Assembly (NCBI GenBank): GCA_009838465.1
Contig: VXRN01000025.1
Location: 1 to 64,000 of the forward strand
DNA: 64,000 nt
From: Dehalococcoidia bacterium
GTDB taxonomy: Bacteria > Chloroflexota > Dehalococcoidia > Lucifugimonadales > UBA1123
Reading direction: 5' to 3'
Part shown: in pieces, positions 16,531 through 24,477 of the stretch
Layout of the letters: every line of letters starts with the position of its first letter
Position numbering within the stretch: position 1 is the first letter of the stretch
Made by a program: the position numbers and the translations under genes
Notes under the pieces: model-generated
Told to the model about the DNA's origin: nothing
Database searches by the model: none
Seen by the model: the letters and a program-made list of their open reading frames with translations, nothing else

Positions 16531-17484
16531 TCAAGACATTCTTGTGACCGACAGGGTATCCGCGAGTTTGTCTATCTCCTCTGGTGGGAAGGCTTTAGGT
16601 CCGACGACGGAGCATTTCAGGGAGGCTGCGGCGACGGCGAATCTGAGCGAACGCTCTAAATCGCTCCCGTTCGACCAGCTATTGATGTAGGCGGCTGAGA
16701 ATGTCGCTCCCGCGCCGCAGGTGTCAACGACGTCCAGGGCCGGGACCTCGACGTGGATGATTGTGCCGTTCCGCATCCCCAGGGCCCCTTGTGAGGCCAG
16801 CGTAACCAGTGCGGAAGAGACGCCGTTTTCAGCGAGCAGTTTCGCCACCTGCTTCCCGTCTCCACCGAATTGGGAGGCGTCCGTGACGGCCTGGCATACG
16901 GTGGCATACGGAGCGAGAGACGCGAGGATGTCGGCGTCCTGGTGCGCGTGCTCGATGTTGAGGAACACCGGAACGTCCAGTCGCCGCGCTTGGCTCATGG
17001 CGCGCTCGATGTGCGGCGCGTCGTACCAGTCCACGTAGAGCATACGCGCGTCGGACAAGGCCGAAAGATCGGCGTCGTCCAGCGTTCTGAGAAGCTCAGG
17101 CCGGCGATTCCAGTAGTAGGTCCTTCCGCCCCTTGAGTCGGAGACGTTGACCTCAAAAGGAGTTTCGATATCCTTTCTCAGCTCGAATCGCCCTTTGACG
17201 CCCATCTTGCGGAGCATTCCGACGGTCTTGCGGCCCGCGTCATCGTCGCCCAGGGCGCTCCCGACCAACTCCGTATCAACTCCCCATCCCGCGAGGAGAC
17301 CGGCCACGATAGCTGCGTCGTCTGAGATGAATTCGGCGCCCTCGGTCCAGACCGCGCCCGAATTCCAGTCCGGCAACTCATCAACAACCAGCACTCTTGC
17401 CGGAGTTATCATGCCAAAGCAGACGACCGGTCCGGCTTTGGGCGTGTGTTGGTCGGATATTGGGACTGCGGTCAGACTGCTCAT
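16531..17484 (-). CDS. PfkB-family carbohydrate kinase-like protein lacking the catalytic Asp
   Basis: The 317-aa protein has the ribokinase/PfkB fold: substrate-side region ALGDDDAGRKT (77-87), NVSDSRGGRTYYW, SALVTLASQGALG (224-236), and the anion-hole segment DTCGAGATFSAAY (254-266). In active family members this last motif is DTxGAGDxF, with the Asp acting as the base. Here residue 260 is Ala (codon GCG), confirmed from the DNA. It may be a non-catalytic sugar-binding protein or use another base. It begins a leftward unit after the small-protein cluster, and the substrate is unknown. Confidence 0.85.
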   Translation of the reverse strand: MSSLTAVPISDQHTPKAGPVVCFGMITPARVLVVDELPDWNSGAVWTEGAEFISDDAAIVAGLLAGWGVDTELVGSALGDDDAGRKTVGMLRKMGVKGRFELRKDIETPFEVNVSDSRGGRTYYWNRRPELLRTLDDADLSALSDARMLYVDWYDAPHIERAMSQARRLDVPVFLNIEHAHQDADILASLAPYATVCQAVTDASQFGGDGKQVAKLLAENGVSSALVTLASQGALGMRNGTIIHVEVPALDVVDTCGAGATFSAAYINSWSNGSDLERSLRFAVAAASLKCSVVGPKAFPPEEIDKLADTLSVTRMS

Positions 17485-17530
17485 GACTTCCAGCTTCCGA
17501 TGGAATTCACATAAAGGGTCATCATACCAC

Positions 17531-17803
17531 CTAGGGTACGTTCTCGATTATGGTCGTCTCACCTACTACCTCGTAGAAGACGCCTCCGAGCGTCAGGAAC
17601 CCGATAGTGAATACCGCCAGTATTACACCGAGCGCCGTGAGCGCGATGCCGACTGCCTGCACAGCCCCGCCAGACTGCTTTCTCATTGCCCATATGCCGA
17701 ATCCGAGCAGCACGAGCGCAGGTACACCCAAGACTAGCATTACCCCGATGAACACTGACCAATCGAATCCAGAGGATATGATTTCTGTCGTCGTGGTTCC
17801 CAT
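17531..17803 (-). CDS. Small two-helix membrane protein
   Basis: This 90-aa protein has two hydrophobic helices (about 16-39 and 49-75) separated by the basic turn RKQSGG. GGAGGAGG lies 8 bases before the ATG, so translation is likely. It resembles the 66-67-residue protein encoded at 18003-18209: both have VPALVLLGFGIWAMRKQ or LPALALVCLGIWILRRE followed by VxAVG. They are probably paralogues. No function is recognised. Confidence 0.7.
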   Translation of the reverse strand: MGTTTTEIISSGFDWSVFIGVMLVLGVPALVLLGFGIWAMRKQSGGAVQAVGIALTALGVILAVFTIGFLTLGGVFYEVVGETTIIENVP

Positions 17804-18002
17804 GTACCGACCTCCTCCTCAGTTGTGTTTAGACGTCTTCACCTGCTTCATGGTTGCTATCCTCATATTGCCGCGTGTGCTGATCTAAAGGGGCGTACCG
17901 CGAACCTACCCACGGCAGGCCACGGAACGCTGATTACTCACTTCGGCTCCCAGAATGTGCGGATGCGATCGTGAAATCCTCTCAGGTTGGTTCAGGACAT
18001 CA

Positions 18003-18209
18003 CTAAAACCCCAACATTCCAATGGGTCCTATCAAGCTCCCAATCAGCGCGCCTGTGGCTGAGAATATCCCAAATCCTATGAGAAGGTATCCGACTGCGC
18101 GAATCACTTCAGAAGTCTCTCGTCTGAGAATCCATATCCCTAAGCACACCAATGCGAGAGCAGGTAGTCCGTGGCTTAGTATAATCAGTACATCACTGCC
18201 CAGTATCAT
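18003..18209 (-). CDS. Small two-helix membrane protein, paralogue
   Basis: From the ATG at 18209 this is 68 aa. That start has AAAGGAG 10 bases upstream and removes a hydrophilic 17-residue extension reaching 18260. Two helices (about 5-25 and 36-60) flank the turn RRETSEV. It is similar in layout to the protein at 17531-17803. Its first codons overlap the 3' end of the small lipoprotein frame at 18193, suggesting coupling. Function unknown. Confidence 0.68.
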   Translation of the reverse strand: MILGSDVLIILSHGLPALALVCLGIWILRRETSEVIRAVGYLLIGFGIFSATGALIGSLIGPIGMLGF

Positions 18210-18384
18210 TGTCCACGATGCTCCTTTTTTCGGCCGGCCCCTCCCAGCCCCTGTGTTCACACACTTCCTCTTCCACTTCTCCTTCTTGCGGAGTCGGTGA
18301 AGCGCAGGAAGAAGCTACAAGGGCTGAGAGGGCCACTATCAGGCAAAAGGCGACGGCTTGATTTAGCGGGTGATTGACGCTCAT
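18193..18384 (-). CDS. Putative small lipoprotein
   Basis: The 63-aa frame from the ATG at 18384 opens with MSVNHPLNQAVAFCL, a hydrophobic stretch, and the lipobox-like VASSC (about residues 23-27), followed by an acidic linker (EGEVEEEV). This is the layout of a small secreted lipoprotein. It overlaps the next gene by 17 bp and has only a weak GGGG ribosome-binding site. It is short, so chance coding cannot be excluded. Confidence 0.45.
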   Translation of the reverse strand: MSVNHPLNQAVAFCLIVALSALVASSCASPTPQEGEVEEEVCEHRGWEGPAEKRSIVDNDTGQ

Positions 18385-18470
18385 CCCCAGACCTTCCACT
18401 CTACGGATAGTTGCAGGGATTGTTTACTTCCCTGCTCTGCGAGGAACAATGGGCAGCCTGATTATATAGA

Positions 18471-18506
18471 GACGCCCTCTGCCAGCGTCGTTTGGCAGAG
18501 GGCGTC
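18471..18506 (-). terminator. Strong 14-bp stem hairpin
   Basis: GACGCCCTCTGCCA (18471-18484) is perfectly complementary to TGGCAGAGGGCGTC (18493-18506) across an 8-base loop. Read leftward it lies 100 bp past the end of the secreted-protein gene at 18606 and is followed by TCTATATAAT. That sequence could serve as a partial T-rich run or as a -10 box for the small lipoprotein gene. Confidence 0.6.
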
Positions 18507-18605
18507 TGAGACGTCCTTTAGGTATAGGACCGTTTATCTGGGTGCAGGCCCTCATGGCCCTCCGCTCGAATGCCGATCCCGCCATTCATCGGCTTATGCA
18601 GGGAC

Positions 18606-19034
18606 CTATTTGCCGGGAACCTCCAGGGTCCAGGAATGTGTGATCTCGCCGGCGCCGTTTATAGTGCGAGTATGTGTCAGGTTACCGTCCGCGTCGAACT
18701 CTTCCACCGTCGTCACCGAGTCATCGCTGGTCGGCTCGGGTTCACCCAGCGCCCAGAATCCCTTCTCTCCCATGTATCCTATGACTTCGTCGTCGTCGTT
18801 ATACACAGGCAGAGGGTAAACATCTGCCTGGTCGTCGGCAGTCTTTATAGTGCCGACGACCGCTCCCGTGCGGTCCATGACCTCTTGGGTGGGCGGCAGG
18901 AGGGACGTATCTATGATCCCGTCCACTCCCACCCAGGGCGGTCGCTCCGGATCTCCCATCACGACCACTGCCCCAAAGACCATGACGAATACTGCGATGA
19001 ACGCGGTCGCTATGATTGTCATTTGCTTCTTCAC
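18606..19034 (-). CDS. Secreted or membrane-anchored protein of unknown function
   Basis: The start is GTG at 19034 with GGAGG 8 bases before it. The 142-aa product has one N-terminal hydrophobic segment (about 5-27) serving as signal peptide or anchor. A soluble domain follows that is rich in Asp, Glu, Thr and Pro, including PLPVYNDDDEVIGYMGEKGFWALGE and a C-terminal part of alternating beta-like character. No cysteines occur after the anchor. No family is recognised. It belongs to the leftward set of small envelope proteins. Confidence 0.65.
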   Translation of the reverse strand: MKKQMTIIATAFIAVFVMVFGAVVVMGDPERPPWVGVDGIIDTSLLPPTQEVMDRTGAVVGTIKTADDQADVYPLPVYNDDDEVIGYMGEKGFWALGEPEPTSDDSVTTVEEFDADGNLTHTRTINGAGEITHSWTLEVPGK

Positions 19035-19078
19035 GTTAGTCCTCCTCGAGTGTTCTCATTTTACAACCGGCCCGTGCG

Positions 19079-19579
19079 TCATGGAAGCGTATGCCCCGTA
19101 ACGCCGGATTCTATCTCGCCTCCCCACCATGTACCGCTGTTCTTGAGGTATCCGTAGGCCCTCGTCTTGTAGACACCGTTGCCGCAATGCGGCGTGCTGC
19201 CGTAATCGTTGCCGACAGTCATCTGCGAAGCAGTAGTCCCGTTGTAGTAGTTCGAGCTGGAGTGGCACACGGGCCAGGACGAACCGTCCTTCTTGAGGAG
19301 CTTCCATTTCACTTTCAGGTGGCCGATAGGACGGTCCCAGGACAGACCACACAAGCCGCGTCTGGATTTCACCTTTGACTCAGCGTATCCTCCTCCGCTT
19401 CCATGGGAGATCTCCGCCCTGTTCCAGGTGCAGTGTTCGTCTTCTTCGCTCGTGATCCCGTGTTCGTACATGAAGTGAGCGTAGGCCGGCACAGCAACCA
19501 GCGCGACTCCCACCGCGAGGAAGGCTCCCAGGACCAGCTTACTGCTGATCAACTTCTTGACGAATAGCATGCTTGTCAT
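19079..19579 (-). CDS. Secreted Cys-containing protein of unknown function
   Basis: From the ATG at 19579, preceded by AAAGGAGG, the product is 166 aa. A Sec signal peptide (basic KK, hydrophobic 13-32, cleavage after AYA) leads to a mature domain rich in Gly, Ser, Tyr and Trp. It has five cysteines (in HCTWN, GLCGLSWD, PVCHSSS, PHCGN and one near them) that could form disulfides. The longer frame to 19663 is not used because it has no ribosome-binding site. No family is recognised. The sequence style resembles small exported bacterial proteins. Confidence 0.68.
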   Translation of the reverse strand: MTSMLFVKKLISSKLVLGAFLAVGVALVAVPAYAHFMYEHGITSEEDEHCTWNRAEISHGSGGGYAESKVKSRRGLCGLSWDRPIGHLKVKWKLLKKDGSSWPVCHSSSNYYNGTTASQMTVGNDYGSTPHCGNGVYKTRAYGYLKNSGTWWGGEIESGVTGHTLP

Positions 19580-19817
19580 CGTATTTCCTCCTTTAGACCC
19601 GTTCAGAGAACGAAACTCAGTATTCAGCAACGGTTTTAGCACCTCCTGTGGCTTGTGATACACAGACCATACAAGGCGCGTGTGACTTTCCTATGTAAAT
19701 CGGGAGGTCTTGTGTAACAACCTTGTGTCACTTTCGAAATTTCGGCCTTCTATGAGTGATATTCGGGACTTTGTAGTAGAATCCAGAACTGAGACGTGAA
19801 CAGTTCGGAGGTCGCCA

Positions 19818-21701
19818 TTGAACGAGCTTGAAAGCCTGAGACGCGAGAACGCGGCTCTGCGCGAGAGACTGGAACTCGCCGAGACCGACAGCCAGCGCAT
19901 GGAGGCGCTGGTCAGAGACTCGCCCGTGGGAATGTTGGTCATAGACGCGGAGACTCGCGCGATTGTACTGGTCAACGACGAAATCGAGCGCATCATCGGC
20001 ATACCCAACACGCTGGGCAGCAGTCTTGACCTCTATCACCAGATCACCCTCTACCGGCGTATGGACGGGCGCGAGTACGCCGTCGAGGAGCGTCCGCTGG
20101 CCAGGCTCCTGAATGGCGGCGAGCCCGCGCGCGCCGAGGAGATCCTGTTCGTCCGCCCGGACGGTGAGACCGTTGTGGTTCTCATCAACACAACGCCCAT
20201 CTACTCCGAAGACGGGCGGATAGAGTCCGTGGTCGCCGTCATCCAGGACATGACGCCCATAGAGGAACTGGAAAGGACGCGAAGCGAGTTTCTGGGCATG
20301 GTTAGCCATGAACTGCGCGCGCCGCTGACCGCCATCAAGGGATCGGCCGCCACTGTGCTGGGCGCGTCCGTCCCCTTCGACGCCGCCGAAAGCCGCCAGT
20401 TCTTCAGGATAATCGAGCGACAGGCCGACCTGATGCGCGACCTCATCGGCAGCCTGCTGGACATGACTCGGATAGAGGCGGGCACGTTCTCAGTCACTCC
20501 CGAACCTGTTGACCTCATATACCTGCTCGACGATGCGAGGAACGCCTTCCTGCGCGGCGGCGGACGCAATCCTGTCGAGATGGAGGTCGCGCTTGATATC
20601 CCACCCGTCTCGGCGGACAGGCAGCGTGTCTTCCAGACGCTGAACAACCTGCTCTCCAACGCATCCAGGCACTCTGACTACTCCTCAACCATCAGGGTCA
20701 GCGCTGAGCCGAACGAGGACGGCCTGTTCGCCACAATCTCCGTCGCTGACGAGGGCATGGGCATAGCCGCCGACCACCTTCCCCACATATTCAGGAAGTT
20801 CTCCGGAGTGGAAGGCGGCGGAGAGCGCGACGACACCGGGCTGGGACTCGCAATCTGCAAGGGCATAGTCGAGGCGCACGGCGGACGCATCTGGGCGCAG
20901 AGCGAGGGCATCGGACACGGCGCGCGGTTCACCTTCACCCTTCCAATGTCCGTAGAGGCCGGGACCCGCGCGTCAGACGACATGTCCGCGCCTCCGATAG
21001 CCGGGTCGGGCGAGCCCGCGCACATCCTGGCGGTGGACGATGATCCGAATATGCTCAGGTACGTTCGGGGCATATTGTCGGACGCCGGATACTCCGTGAG
21101 AGGGACGGGCAATCCCGACAGGGTTTTCGAGCTGATGGAGACGGAGCCGATTCAGCTCATTCTCCTCGACCTGATTCTGGACGGCGCGAGCGGCTTTGAT
21201 CTTGTGAAGCGCATCCGTGAGTTGTCCGACGTTCCGGTAATCTTCGTTTCCGGGCGCGAAGGGGAGGATAACGTCGTCAGGGCGCTCGGCCTGGGAGCGG
21301 ACGACTACATCGTAAAGCCGTTCTCGCCGCCCGAACTGCTGGCCCGGATAGAGGCGTCGCTTCGCAAGCGACAGAGACTCGGACAGAACGGCGATAGAGG
21401 ACCTTACCGGCTGGGCGACCTGGCGATTGACTACGAGCGCCGCGAGGTTACGCTGGCCGACGGTCCCGTGCCTCTGACCGCGACCGAGTACAAACTGCTG
21501 GCCGAACTCTCGCTCAACGCCGGGCGCGTGCTGACCCACGACCAGTTGCTTGAGCGCGTCTGGGGATATGCTCATTCCGGTGAGACGAATACGACGCGCA
21601 ACTTCGTACGAAGACTGCGCCGCAAGCTGGGCGACGACGCCGGAAACCCCAAGTACATCTTCACCGAGACCGGCGTCGGCTACCGCATGGGCGCTCCATA
21701 G
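19818..21701 (+). CDS. Histidine kinase fused to OmpR-type response regulator
   Basis: The start is TTG at 19818 with GGAGG 7 bases before. The 627-aa protein runs: short coiled coil (1-30), PAS (about 30-148), HisKA with His164 in SHELRAP, HATPase_c with N-box NNLLSNASRH (276-285) and GLGLAI (341-346), receiver with Asp407-Asp409, phospho-acceptor Asp451 and Lys500, and a winged-helix OmpR DNA-binding domain (529-624). There is no membrane helix, so the sensor is cytoplasmic. A complete two-component pathway in one chain, ending in a DNA-binding domain, is unusual. Divergently placed from the small secreted-protein genes, which are possible targets. Confidence 0.94.
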   Translation: MNELESLRRENAALRERLELAETDSQRMEALVRDSPVGMLVIDAETRAIVLVNDEIERIIGIPNTLGSSLDLYHQITLYRRMDGREYAVEERPLARLLNGGEPARAEEILFVRPDGETVVVLINTTPIYSEDGRIESVVAVIQDMTPIEELERTRSEFLGMVSHELRAPLTAIKGSAATVLGASVPFDAAESRQFFRIIERQADLMRDLIGSLLDMTRIEAGTFSVTPEPVDLIYLLDDARNAFLRGGGRNPVEMEVALDIPPVSADRQRVFQTLNNLLSNASRHSDYSSTIRVSAEPNEDGLFATISVADEGMGIAADHLPHIFRKFSGVEGGGERDDTGLGLAICKGIVEAHGGRIWAQSEGIGHGARFTFTLPMSVEAGTRASDDMSAPPIAGSGEPAHILAVDDDPNMLRYVRGILSDAGYSVRGTGNPDRVFELMETEPIQLILLDLILDGASGFDLVKRIRELSDVPVIFVSGREGEDNVVRALGLGADDYIVKPFSPPELLARIEASLRKRQRLGQNGDRGPYRLGDLAIDYERREVTLADGPVPLTATEYKLLAELSLNAGRVLTHDQLLERVWGYAHSGETNTTRNFVRRLRRKLGDDAGNPKYIFTETGVGYRMGAP

Positions 21702-21779
21702 TCCTGAGACATGGAACTTTACCCGTATCTCCCTAGGGTCAGTTGTTTCTCATTAGACTACACGTTCACGTCCTGAATC

Positions 21780-22018
21780 CGCTATAATACGAACATGTAA
21801 GCTGTCGTGGAGCGTGTCCGACTATGATTCTAAACCTCGACATACATAAATACTCAGTTATGCAGGCCCAATATCGGAGGGGAGAAAAATTTCCCCCAAA
21901 GCTAACGCAGGTGATTAACAGGCGAATCTCTGGTGTTCTAATCACCTGTTACCCTCCTGTCGGTCACCAGTTAAGCCACCTGTTGCCGCCTGTGGTTTTA
22001 TAAACCAAAGTATATGAC
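21780..22018 (+). repeat. Leader-like intergenic element, copy E2
   Basis: This 239-bp segment starts CGCTATAATACGAACAT and is matched, inverted, at 43401-43617. It contains the perfect dyad CAGGTGATTA (21908-21917) and TAATCACCTG (21939-21948) around a 21-base loop, then further CCTGT/CACC repeats, and ends TTTATAAACC...TATATGAC. A 47-codon frame (21860-22003) lacks a ribosome-binding site. The element points toward argF, which starts 138 bp after its end. The rest of 21702-22156 has no visible gene. Confidence 0.8.
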
Positions 22019-22156
22019 TGGGTGAATCCGTCTCGCAGAACGTGTTCAGCGCCGACCATGATGAAAAGCCCTGTGATTCCAGGAGAAGATTACTGACAAT
22101 AGACCGCCAATAACTGTAAACTATCAGCTACGCATCGAATATCAAGGCAAGGCGGA

Positions 22157-23077
22157 ATGATGAAACTCAACGATTTTCTGTGGCTCGGCGACCTCGCCTC
22201 TGATGAGGTCGCCGAGATAGTAGCTAAGTCCCGCGCTATGAAGGAAGGGGTTACACCCAAGGCTATGGACGGCAAGGTCGCCGCCCTTCTCTTCGAGAAG
22301 CCTTCCCTCCGAACGCGGGTCAGCTTCGAGGTCGGTGTAAAGCAGATGGGCGGCTCCTGCATATACCTGAGCCAGTCGGACGTCGGTCTCGGCACGCGAG
22401 AACCCGCCGAGGACGTCGCTCGAGTTCTCGACCGCCTGGTGGATGTGATCGTCGCTCGAGTCTTCTCACACAGAAACCTGGAGATACTGTCGGAGTATTC
22501 CACCGTGCCCGTCGTCAACGCTCTCTCGGACCTCGCTCACCCCTGCCAGGCTATTGGCGACCTGCTCACGATGAGCGAGCACAAGGGCGACCTGGGCGGC
22601 CTGAACGTGGCGTATGTCGGCGACGGCAACAACATCGCCTCCAGCCTGGCGATAGCCTGTTCGGCGGTAGGAGCGAATTTCGCCATCGCGTCACCGCCAA
22701 AGTACAAGGTGCCAGACATATCCTGGGAGACCGCCGAACGACGGGCTGCGGAGAAAGAGACGAAGTTGAGCTGGACAGAGTCGCCTGAGGCGGCAGTGGA
22801 GGGCGCCGATATAGTCTATACTGACGTGTGGATCAGCATGGGCGACGAGGAAGAAGCGGACGAACGCCGCGAGATATTCGAGAGTTACCGCGTCAGCTCC
22901 GGACTGATGGAGCGCGCGGACAAGGAGGCCGTGTTCATGCACGATATGCCCGCGCATCGCGGAGAGGAGATCGAAGACGATATGCTCGATCATCCGCAAT
23001 CCGTAGTGTTCGACCAGGCTGAGAACCGCCTCCACGCGCAGAAGGCCATCCTCGCCGAACTAATGACCAACGACTGA
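22157..23077 (+). CDS. argF: Ornithine carbamoyltransferase
   Basis: The 306-aa enzyme makes citrulline from ornithine and carbamoyl phosphate in arginine synthesis. The carbamoyl-phosphate site reads FEKPSLRTRVSF (47-57; STRTR is more common), HPCQ lies at 128-131, and DVWISMGDE at 223-231 is the ornithine-binding SMG loop. The usual HCLPAHRG motif is HDMPAHRG here (262-269), so the ornithine-contacting Cys is replaced by Asp. The C-terminal SVVFDQAENRLHAQKAIL is typical of OTC. It follows the E2 element and precedes der with an inverted R1 hairpin between. Confidence 0.93.
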   Translation: MMKLNDFLWLGDLASDEVAEIVAKSRAMKEGVTPKAMDGKVAALLFEKPSLRTRVSFEVGVKQMGGSCIYLSQSDVGLGTREPAEDVARVLDRLVDVIVARVFSHRNLEILSEYSTVPVVNALSDLAHPCQAIGDLLTMSEHKGDLGGLNVAYVGDGNNIASSLAIACSAVGANFAIASPPKYKVPDISWETAERRAAEKETKLSWTESPEAAVEGADIVYTDVWISMGDEEEADERREIFESYRVSSGLMERADKEAVFMHDMPAHRGEEIEDDMLDHPQSVVFDQAENRLHAQKAILAELMTND

Positions 23078-23084
23078 TGAAAAG

Positions 23085-23120
23085 CCCCCGCGACGGGGGA
23101 AGGCTAGGATGGGAGTGAAT
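23085..23120. repeat. Palindromic repeat R1, inverted short copy
   Basis: CCCCCGCGACGGGGGAAGGCTAGGATGGGAGTGA is the inverted form of the CACTCCCATCC...CTTCCCCC module seen at 2956-3000 and 10021-10080. It sits directly after argF and forms a CCCCCGCGACGGGGG hairpin that may act on the argF 3' end. Confidence 0.65.
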
Positions 23121-23151
23121 CCCCTAGAAACTAAGGACTAATGACTAAGAA

Positions 23152-24477
23152 ATGTCCAAGCCCGTAGTAGCCATAGTCGGACGACCCAACGTCGGCAAGT
23201 CCACCCTGTTCAACAGGCTGGTGGGGCGAAGCGTGGCCATCGTCTCCAAGCAATCCGGCACCACCCGCGACAGGGTCACCATGGAGACCACGTGGGCCGA
23301 CCACCCATTCATCCTGGTTGACACCGGCGGGCTGGAATTATTCCCGGACACCGACCTGTGGCGCCAGGTGCGCTTCCAGGTCGAGACTGCTATCGAGGAT
23401 GCCGACGTCATCGTCATGGTCGTGGACGTCACGCAGGGCGTCACCGTTTCCGACGTGGAAGTGGCTGAGGTCCTCAGACCGGGCGATAAGCCCGTCGTCC
23501 TCGCGGTAAACAAGGTTGACACCGACAGCAAGGCGGACGGCGCGCATGAGTTCCACGAACTGGGACTGGGCGAGCCATTTCCCATAAGCGGCTACCACAA
23601 CCTCGGTCTGGACGATATGATGGCCGAGGTCCTGAGCTTCTTCCCGCCCGAACCTGAATTTCCAGAGCCGGAGGCCGACCTGCGTCTGGCCATAGTCGGC
23701 AGGCCGAACGTGGGCAAATCGCAACTGCTCAACGCGCTCACCGGCGAGAACCGCTCCATCGTAAGCGACGTACCGGGCACTACACGGGACACGATTGACA
23801 CGCTCATCAACTACCGCGACATGGACGTCCTGCTCATAGACACCGCGGGCATACGGCGTCGCGGCAAGATTGGCACAGGCATCGAGAAGTACAGCGTCAT
23901 CCGTTCAGTCCGCGCCATAGACAGGGCAGACGTGGTAATCCTGCTGATGGACGCGATGGAACCGGCCACCGCGCAGGATACCCACATAGCGGGTTACATC
24001 CTGGACAGCTACAAGGGCTTCGTGCTGGGCGTCAACAAGTGGGACCTGCTCGAAGGCACGGGTGTAACGAAGGGTGAGATAGAGGCGCTTCTCAGGCAGA
24101 GGTTCAAGTTCGCTACGTATGCCCCCGTCCGGTTCATGTCCGCCCTCGAAGGCAATGGGCTCGAAGACTTGCTCGATACCTCCATTCACGTATTCGGCGA
24201 GTGGACCAAGGACATACCTCGCTACGAATTGCGACGCACTGTAATGGGCGCGATCGCTGAGCATCCGCCATCCGGCGTCAGGGGCCGCAGTTTGAAGATA
24301 TACAGCGTCGCCCAGGACGAGACCGCCCCGCCGCGGTTCACCTTCTTCGTCAACCGCGCCGACTCCGTACACTTCTCCTACGAGAGATACCTCGAAAACA
24401 GGATAAGGCAGGCTTACGACTTCAGCGGCAGTCCTCTCAGGATGAGGTTCCAGGGAAGGAGACGGACACGGACATGA
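23152..24477 (+). CDS. der: Ribosome-associated GTPase Der (EngA)
   Basis: The 441-aa protein has two tandem GTPase domains. The first P-loop is GRPNVGKST (10-18) with DTGG and NKVD. The second is GRPNVGKSQ (about 183-191) with DTAGI and NKWD. A C-terminal KH-like domain (about 355-441) follows. Der acts in 50S subunit assembly. Length and motifs are normal. It overlaps plsY by the ATGA at 24474-24477, and gpsA follows, giving a der-plsY-gpsA operon that joins ribosome assembly with phospholipid synthesis. Confidence 0.97.
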   Translation: MSKPVVAIVGRPNVGKSTLFNRLVGRSVAIVSKQSGTTRDRVTMETTWADHPFILVDTGGLELFPDTDLWRQVRFQVETAIEDADVIVMVVDVTQGVTVSDVEVAEVLRPGDKPVVLAVNKVDTDSKADGAHEFHELGLGEPFPISGYHNLGLDDMMAEVLSFFPPEPEFPEPEADLRLAIVGRPNVGKSQLLNALTGENRSIVSDVPGTTRDTIDTLINYRDMDVLLIDTAGIRRRGKIGTGIEKYSVIRSVRAIDRADVVILLMDAMEPATAQDTHIAGYILDSYKGFVLGVNKWDLLEGTGVTKGEIEALLRQRFKFATYAPVRFMSALEGNGLEDLLDTSIHVFGEWTKDIPRYELRRTVMGAIAEHPPSGVRGRSLKIYSVAQDETAPPRFTFFVNRADSVHFSYERYLENRIRQAYDFSGSPLRMRFQGRRRTRT

